A stretch of DNA of 64,000 nucleotides from Adiantum capillus-veneris (Eukaryota; Streptophyta; Polypodiopsida; Polypodiales; Pteridaceae), in the NCBI GenBank assembly GCA_014529385.2, contig CM043956.1, positions 88,221,221 to 88,285,220 of the forward strand, in the 5' to 3' direction. The position numbers were made by a program, and so were the translations under genes. Under the pieces are notes generated by a model. That model was not told the DNA's origin. It saw only the letters and a list, made by a program, of their open reading frames with translations, and did no database searches. This document shows, in pieces, positions 58,343-64,000 of this stretch. The first letter of the stretch is position 1. Each line of letters opens with the position of its first letter.

Positions 58343-58603
58343 ATAATGGCACCAAAGAGGTATATCAAGAAAAGAAAACCTCCAATCTCTCCTTTTAGCA
58401 ACCTTCAAGTGAGCATGAAGCTAAGGTCTGCTTGTATACCAAAGGGAACTATCAATCAGGAGGCATCATCACGAGTCTGACATTTGGACACTCCACCCAA
58501 TAAAAAGAACAAGATTCTCAAAAGGTGTGTTTTTATTGATGATGAGGCTCAAGTTGATGAAGACTCCAACAACGTCAAAGATGATGTAGAGTTCACAGGT
58601 AAA
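58343..58603 (+). other. Candidate exon (splice-site bounded), unrecognised
   Basis: Preceded by TTTTTGTTTTGTAG (acceptor-like), then ATGGCACCAAAGAGG, encoding MAPKRYIKKRKPPISPFSNL and, past one TGA, KKNKILKRCVFIDDEAQVDE. It ends at ACAG|GTAAAT (donor-like). Basic, then acidic, nuclear-protein-like. It could be a 5' exon of a transposon-associated gene, since it lies 1.4 kb from the CACTA transposase, though on the other strand. Confidence 0.35.
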
Positions 58604-58639
58604 TTATGAGTGTATGCTATAATTTTATGTTGTAGTGTA

Positions 58640-59632
58640 GTGTAGTTTGGTAGATGGTTAAATTTGATGGGCATTTTTTTTTGGTTGACAAAGGTGGGTA
58701 ATAAATAACCATATGGGAGATTAAGAAAGGGTGAACCATTTTTTATATTCATACCATTGATAGTTGCTAGAGAAAATATTAAGTATTCGATCATGGCTCA
58801 TAAGATTTCTTCTGAGTGAGTTTATGACACTTTGGCTCCCACTTTGAATTTAGCAAGCACTCTCTCAATCTTATTTTGCATGGTATTTATGTATTGTAGA
58901 AGCCTTTGAGTGGTCCAACGTTTGATTGGATCTCTCTTACACTCTGAAAACATGGACCCTAATCAACGGCTTCGAGGAGTGCAACTTGTGTGGGCAGACC
59001 TTCCCAGCCATTGCAAACTTGATTCCGGCATTGGTGGCATACCCGATGGAATGCATTCTCTGTCTAGATCATTTCTAGTGTGTTCACCTTTGCTATAGAG
59101 TTTTACTCTCAAATGGTGCATGTGGGACAAACCACTTGGCACTCATCATCAAGGAGGCCCTCTTGCACAATTTTTGCCAACTTTTGCACTATCTTTCTTT
59201 GTACGGTGTTTGGCACATACAATGTGATAGATGACTTCATGGATGTAGTAAGTTCTCAACCATTTCTCTACAAATTTCATGGCTGTTAGATATTGGTGTG
59301 TTTTTTGTTTGAAACAGTACTGATATTGTAGGTCACGAACTTATTGCTAGTCATGTTCGCACATAAAATTGAAGGCCTTCCAGTGATTCCATTGTATGAT
59401 CGTTAAGAAGGAGATCACTATGAAAATCTCCAAGTGTTCACCACGCTCTTTTACCGCGTTTTGTAGAGAGAAGGTGCAAACTCAAGTAGAGAAACAAGAG
59501 AGAGGAGGGCGGGGTTTTTTTTTGTGATTAAAACATTACCGTGACTGTTTTCATCATTATTACCGCGTCTATTACTGCTGTTATATAGGACAACCAAATT
59601 TAGCGCCTAAACTTTCAAATTATGGCTTAGCG
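58640..59632. other. No recognised gene
   Basis: Short ORFs on both strands. The minus strand around 58900-59250 is readable in pieces (FVEKWLRTYYIHEVIYHIVC) without a family match. Confidence 0.4.

Positions 59633-59664
<32 letters not shown>
59633..59664. repeat. 32-base poly-C tract
   Basis: Homopolymer C, the third long C/G run in the window. Further G/A-rich runs lie at 59740-59800. Confidence 0.9.
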
Positions 59665-59947
59665 TTTTAAATTTTGGTGTTTCCCTCCTCTCAATAAAAA
59701 TTAAATAATATTGTATATAATTTTCAAATTTAAAAAAGAAGAGAAAGAAAGAGAGAGAGAGAGAGACAAAGAGAAAAAGGGGGGGGGAAGGAGGCGGGGG
59801 ATATAAGATTACACTTGGTTACAACTAAAATAATCATTGTCAATTGATTAACAAAATTGAGCATATTCTCAAATCTAAAGAGAGGAAGAGGGGGGAGAGA
59901 GAGATGAACGGATTACACGACCAAAAAAATTCATAACTGCAAAATGT

Positions 59948-62100
59948 TTATGAATCATCTTCCAAAAGATCTCTACATGAAGCATCATCCAATTCTAAGC
60001 CCATGTCTCCTAAATCAATAAAGAGAGAAATGGAATTGTCGTTTGTGGATGCACTGCCTTCAGCATCTTCGAGTTTGTCATCCTCCATCTCATCATCTTC
60101 ATCATCATGACAATCACCCTCGCTAAGACTTCCTGCCGCCGGACTTGATTCATCGACCTCCCTCTCGTCTGTTTCCACCTCATCCAAAGTTGAAGGTTGA
60201 AGAGGGTTGAAGATAGTCTCCACTTCATTAGAGGAGAAAATGGTTCTCCCCCGAGGTATTATGGGAATTACGAACCAAAGTTTTGGTTGGTGTATGGGAT
60301 ATAAATGACCCATAAAATAGAAGCTGAAAGTGAGTAACATTGGTATAACTAACGCTACAAGAAAATACGAATAAAAAAGGTACATGTTACTCACGTGCCG
60401 ACAATTTCATGGTAAAACTAAATTGTCATACCTCCCTATGGGATGCACACTAGAGTCCACCATGTAGAGGACATTCTCATGTCGTCTAGACACATTCGTA
60501 GACCACTTTCACTTGAAGATGAAGGTATGAAAGCTTCTAAAATTAACCTTTAGTATCCTTTCAATAGTTCCATAGTACCTAGCTTCATCACCGTCTTTGT
60601 CAAAGTTGCCCACGATGGCACAATCCATGGTGGTTCTATGCTCGTCAATGTGGCACGTACGAAAGTGACGACTCTTTGACCACATAGAGTTAAAGGAAAG
60701 GTTTAGGCATATGATTACTCTACCTTTGGTACGTAGCCTCGTGCATACTCTCATTTTTTGCTGGTGATGTCCTCTCCGCGCACTTTTTCCTCGGTCATTC
60801 CCTCATGAATCCACTCTACACTAATGAGATTTGTGAAACATGCAAGGTGGCTAGGCATTGGGGGTGCCTCCTTCCTCCATGTGCTTGTTTCCATGCTTCC
60901 CTCTCTTTAAAATGCCTTGCCTTTGCCACTGTCCACAAGTCCACCTACTTGCTCACAATGTTTGCATTGAGAATGCAAAAATTATCGACCACTCGGGATA
61001 GATTCATATCCATGCTAAGTAGTTTCCCCTTTCCACTTGGTAAGTGTGAAGTCATCCTTGCATCTTCCTCATCTGACCACATGTAAGGCATTGAAGGATC
61101 AACTTGTGCCAAATACTCTGATATGTAAACGAATGCCTCTTGAATGATCCAGCCTTTGGCCATACATGCCTCTGGTTGAGACCGTAGCCGCACAAAATCT
61201 TTGAGAGTCTTTAAAAACCTAAATAAGAAGAACATTGGCATCGTGCGTGCAGTACTCCACATATAGAGATCTCCTCTACCACGTGAACCAAGAGGTGAAT
61301 TTGACTAAGAAGGACCGATCGAGGAAATGCATCTTCAATGGCATACACAGTTTCTGTTGCAAGTGTTTGAGCAGCAAGGATAGAATCTATTTTGATTTCC
61401 TTGGAGCTCACAAATGTAAAAGAAAACACACAAGGATACAATAAGTGCTAGTTGAAATTATTGTGTACGTAAAAAAGTTGTAGTTGAGTGGAGTCTTGTG
61501 TTGTACCTTACTAGCTCTCGTAGTTTGAAAATAGCATCCCTGACTTTCTTGTCCCGACATATACACATACTCACCGGCAGAATGAGCTACAATGTAAATC
61601 AGTGAAAGGGAAAGTGAGTGAAAGTCATACACAGAAACTATAGATAGAATAGGAACTATGAAGATTAACTGAAGCATCTTGTGCCAATCATGGGACTTCG
61701 ACCCATACAAATGAACGCTTCTACCTTTATTCGCTTTTGTGAAAGCTCCCTTTAGCGACCTCATGTATTCTGCTAGTGTGCGAATAGAGGCAATTGTACC
61801 CTTCACTTTGTCTAATTCTTCTTTGGCTAGCATCCATGGTGCTTTAGGAAGCACAATCTTTCCATTTGGGGCATTCCATGGAGTAGCAGAGGCAGGGAGA
61901 TGTTTTAAAAGACTCAAATCCTCCCTCCTACCCAAAGATTCCTTCTTGCTAGTAATGTGGTACCATAGTGTTTGGGCTACATTCTTGAATATGTGCATAG
62001 AATCCAAGAGATGTTGTATTTTTAAGTCCTTCCAATATAGTGATAGCCGTTTTTCGGCTCTCAGTAATTGTCATAGTGAGTTAACCCACCCTACCAAAAT
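59948..62100 (-). pseudogene. CACTA (En/Spm) TNP2-type transposase, C-terminal half with introns
   Basis: Minus strand, 62.1 to 59.95 kb. WKDLKIQHLLDSMHIFKNVA (about 62035-61978) and KKESLGRREDL are the end of the TNP2 region. GSKSHDWHKMLQ then leads to DUF4218: AIEDAFPRSVLLSQIHLLVH (about 61350), ISICGV, and after a shift RFLKTLKDFVRLRSQPEACM. ORF 60754-60509 has YYGTIERILKVNF..FKW, and the last exon (60330-59948) has KLWFVIPIIPRGR and an acidic end. Good splice signals: donor GTGAGT near 60392 and acceptor CTTTCAG near 60330. Known role: transposase binding the CACTA ends. The N-terminal half is missing and the reading frame is damaged in places. Confidence 0.8.
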
Positions 62101-62189
62101 CATCCAAACACTGTGGCTATCCCTACCATTTCACTATATATAGGTGTGTGTGAGTTAGGGGACTTTTCCCATATCTTCTTAAAAACCCT

Positions 62190-62221
62190 CAGCTAGCTAG
62201 TCACTGGGCTAGTTGAGCCAA
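62190..62221. repeat. Short inverted repeat
   Basis: CTCAGCTAGC...GCTAGTTGAG, 10-bp arms with one mismatch, about 90 bp upstream of the truncated transposase end. It may be a subterminal motif. Confidence 0.6.
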
Positions 62222-62794
62222 AAAAATAAAAAATATAAGTATATTATGGCCCATTTGTGTGTAAATATTTCATTGTATATAGGGCCTAAATAAAACAATT
62301 TTTCATAATTATTTTGGTATTTATTTAAATATTTCTACCTATGGTGTGTTATTTATGCTATGTACATTGACTTACCATTACCATATTTTTTCTTACCATC
62401 TTGCATACTCTTTATTCCATATAAAAATAAATTCATGCAAGCTCTCTTATTTTTGGTGTAGCTCCATCCACCTATATTATTTATATTTGACATGTACATA
62501 TTTTTTTTAGACCCCTCAATATTTGATTTTCTTAGTTGTACTATTCACTTATATCATGATCTCAACAATATCTTCAATTATAGACCAAATAAGGTCAACA
62601 GTATGTGGAATGCATGCATGCACCATGGGGAGCTCACTCTTGGAGGTATTCAAAAGAATCATCCAAAGAAGGACCTCACAAGGACCTTGTGCAGTGGAAA
62701 AAACAGTTGGTTTTGCTGATTTTTTAAAGATCACATGCTCCCCGAATTTGAAAAGGTGATACAACCAAAAGTTGTAGCTCGTGGGCTGAACTTT

Positions 62795-62854
62795 CACCTC
62801 AAATTTTTTCATATTTTTTTGAGCTACGAGCTGTGAGCTATGATTTTATTAGTG
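62795..62854 (-). mobile_element. Candidate CACTA terminus with subterminal repeats
   Basis: The minus strand begins CACTAATAAAATCATAGC at 62854, followed by clustered AGCTC/GAGCT words (AGCTCACAGCTCGTAGCTC) and, further in, CACGAGCTACAAC. A 5'-CACTA end with repeated short subterminal motifs, upstream of a transposase on the same strand, fits the right end of the element at 59.9-62.1 kb. The other end was not found. Confidence 0.4.
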
Positions 62855-63406
62855 GACCCCAGTTTGCCCATGCTATGCAGCCACACTCCCTCTTCCACTT
62901 TACCATTTTCCTCTTTCACACACACCTCTCCACTCATCATCCCCACCTCTCTCACCACTCCTCTATGCACCCTACTCACCTTCTTCTAAACCTTGAAGAA
63001 TAAGAGAAACCATGGTGAACTCATGTTTCCTACACACATTTCCATTCCAAAATTGACCACCTATGTCTCATTTTTCCTCATCCATATTACCCATATCTAT
63101 CAAAAAACCATAAAATTCAGCCTCTTCTCTTGAAAGACAGCATCATGGTGATTGATTACTCATATTCAATTACCTTGGCTCCGAAAGGAAGGTCAAGAGT
63201 GAAAAAAATGTACCGTCAAATCTAGTGGACCGTCAACAAGCGTCAAAATTGACCCTACTCAAGGCACTTGGAGCATCAACATTGTAAGAAATCCATGTTT
63301 TTTACCTATTAAGATTTTTTTCTTCCTTATTTGTATCCTACATGGATACTACCATTGTAAATATCCAATTCCATTTGTAAATCAATAAAAATACTAACTC
63401 TACTAA
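62855..63406. other. Non-coding; possible upstream exon and intron of the terminal gag
   Basis: No firm gene. A donor-like ATT|GTAAGAAAT near 63285 and an acceptor-like TTTCCAATAG at 63407-63416 suggest an intron before the next ORF, but no frame joins cleanly. Confidence 0.35.
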
Positions 63407-64000
63407 TTTCCAATAGAAGGTCTTAGACCCAAAGGTAAGTCACAAGCATCAACATCTAAGGAGATTCCTGAGGTAACGGCGGAAGTGATTGAGAAGTTAA
63501 ATGAATCTTTAAGCAGCCTGTCAATTCACCTTGCACAAGCTGTAGGTCCAAAGGGACAAGCAAAGAAGTCTGAAGAGCGAGATCCACGACCTACGAGAGT
63601 CTTTCAATGTTGGAATTGCGAAGAGTCTGTACATGGGATGTATAATTGTCCTTGGCCCCGTGGGGAGCCAGGGAGAACTAACTTGAATTACCCAGTGATG
63701 AATGCAGGTGAAGGAACTAGTCATCAACCACGGCTTCTACAAAGGCCAAATGGAGCAAGACCACCTCCACAAGGAGTGGAAGGAGTTACACCTTTGCCAT
63801 ACCCAAATGTGCATGTGGTAGAGGTGACAAACTCAAATGAGGTTGACATGGAAGCAAATGGCATTAAGCGTGGCCGAGGAAAAGGTAAGGAGAAAGAAGG
63901 TGTCACATCACAGAGTGACCATGGACGAGGTAAGAAGGCAAAGGAGACCAATGAAGCTAAGAGGACTCGACGTCGTATCAATCTCCAAGACTTCCCTCTT
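63407..64000 (+). CDS. Gag-like ORF with CCHC zinc knuckle, open at right edge
   Basis: An open frame of at least 594 bp with no stop to the window end and no nearby start. Around residue 20-40 is a helix-like stretch (AEVIEKLNESLSSLSIHLA). A canonical knuckle CWNCEESVHGMYNC lies at 63608-63649, followed by a Pro-rich region and a Lys/Arg/Gly-rich tail (KRGRGKGKEKEG, GRGKKAKETN, RTRRR) suggesting nucleic-acid binding or nuclear entry. This is the gag order of a plant retrotransposon. A host zinc-knuckle protein cannot be excluded without the downstream sequence. The knuckle is unlike those of elements A and E. Confidence 0.6.

Noticed and set aside
63724-63981. Minus-strand 85-residue ORF
   Set aside because: Antisense to the gag-like ORF with the CCHC knuckle; no motif of its own.

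Overview
The window looks like nuclear DNA of a land plant. It is almost entirely transposable-element sequence, with plant-type LTR retrotransposons of both Ty3 and Ty1/copia type, a plant LINE ORF1 (DUF4283), a TNP2-type CACTA transposase, plant LRR and triosephosphate isomerase fragments, and very long CT/GA and poly-C/poly-G tracts. I cannot name the species. The mix would suit a large repeat-rich genome, possibly a fern or lycophyte rather than an angiosperm, but that is an inference. I see no clearly intact single-copy host gene, tRNA, rRNA, organelle insertion or CRISPR array.

Layout, left to right. 1-3.8 kb (+): decayed Ty3-type element 'A' with gag zinc knuckles, two different retropepsin-like domains and a Trp-rich WxPK linker. 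3.8-7.1 kb: non-coding, LTR-like, with CT microsatellites. 7.1-9.1 kb (+): LINE ORF1 remnant. 9.1-10.9 kb (+): second gag of the A family ('B'). 11.6-16.5 kb (+): Ty3 element 'C', nearly full gag-PR-RT-RH-aRNH-INT, Tat-like because it has a second, archaeal-type RNase H. 16.8-18.9 kb (+): copia element 'D'. 18.9-19.45 kb (-): Ty3 RT fragment. 19.6-21.1 kb (+): chromovirus integrase tail and LTR with a 481-bp tandem duplication. 21.1-25.8 kb (+): young Ty3 element with LTR, PBS, gag and truncated pol. 25.8-32 kb (-): element 'E', with LTR, tRNA-Asp-like PBS, a palindromic satellite-like leader, gag, retropepsin and a linker homologous to A. 32.2-36.7 kb (-): two TATA-bearing direct repeats enclosing an LTR fragment, an LRR fragment and a TIM pseudogene. 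37-39.5 kb (-): Ty3 pol. 40.5-42 kb (+): unrecognised ORFs. 43.4-47.4 kb (+): second copia copy D', with an integrase piece and a MITE-like insertion in it. 48-51.5 kb (-): unrecognised, possibly transposase-derived coding. 52.4-54.1 kb: a miniature LTR element with 121-bp LTRs in AT-rich DNA. 55-58 kb: homopolymer, CT and foldback structures. 59.9-62.1 kb (-): CACTA transposase. 63.4-64 kb (+): a new gag ORF running off the end.

Nothing here works as a host pathway; the organisation is nested, truncated elements. The most unusual material is the A/E family. Two diverged members on opposite strands share a CX2CX3H(L/V)xxC knuckle, an atypical retropepsin (D-x-x-A-x-x-N-x-x-S-x-G-x-W) and a following QGYY/WxPK box. 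E also has a roughly 147/295-bp leader repeat built on a 24-bp palindrome. A second theme is the number of near-perfect short tandem duplications (63, 75, 93, 98, 123, 178 and 481 bp), several of them in frame.
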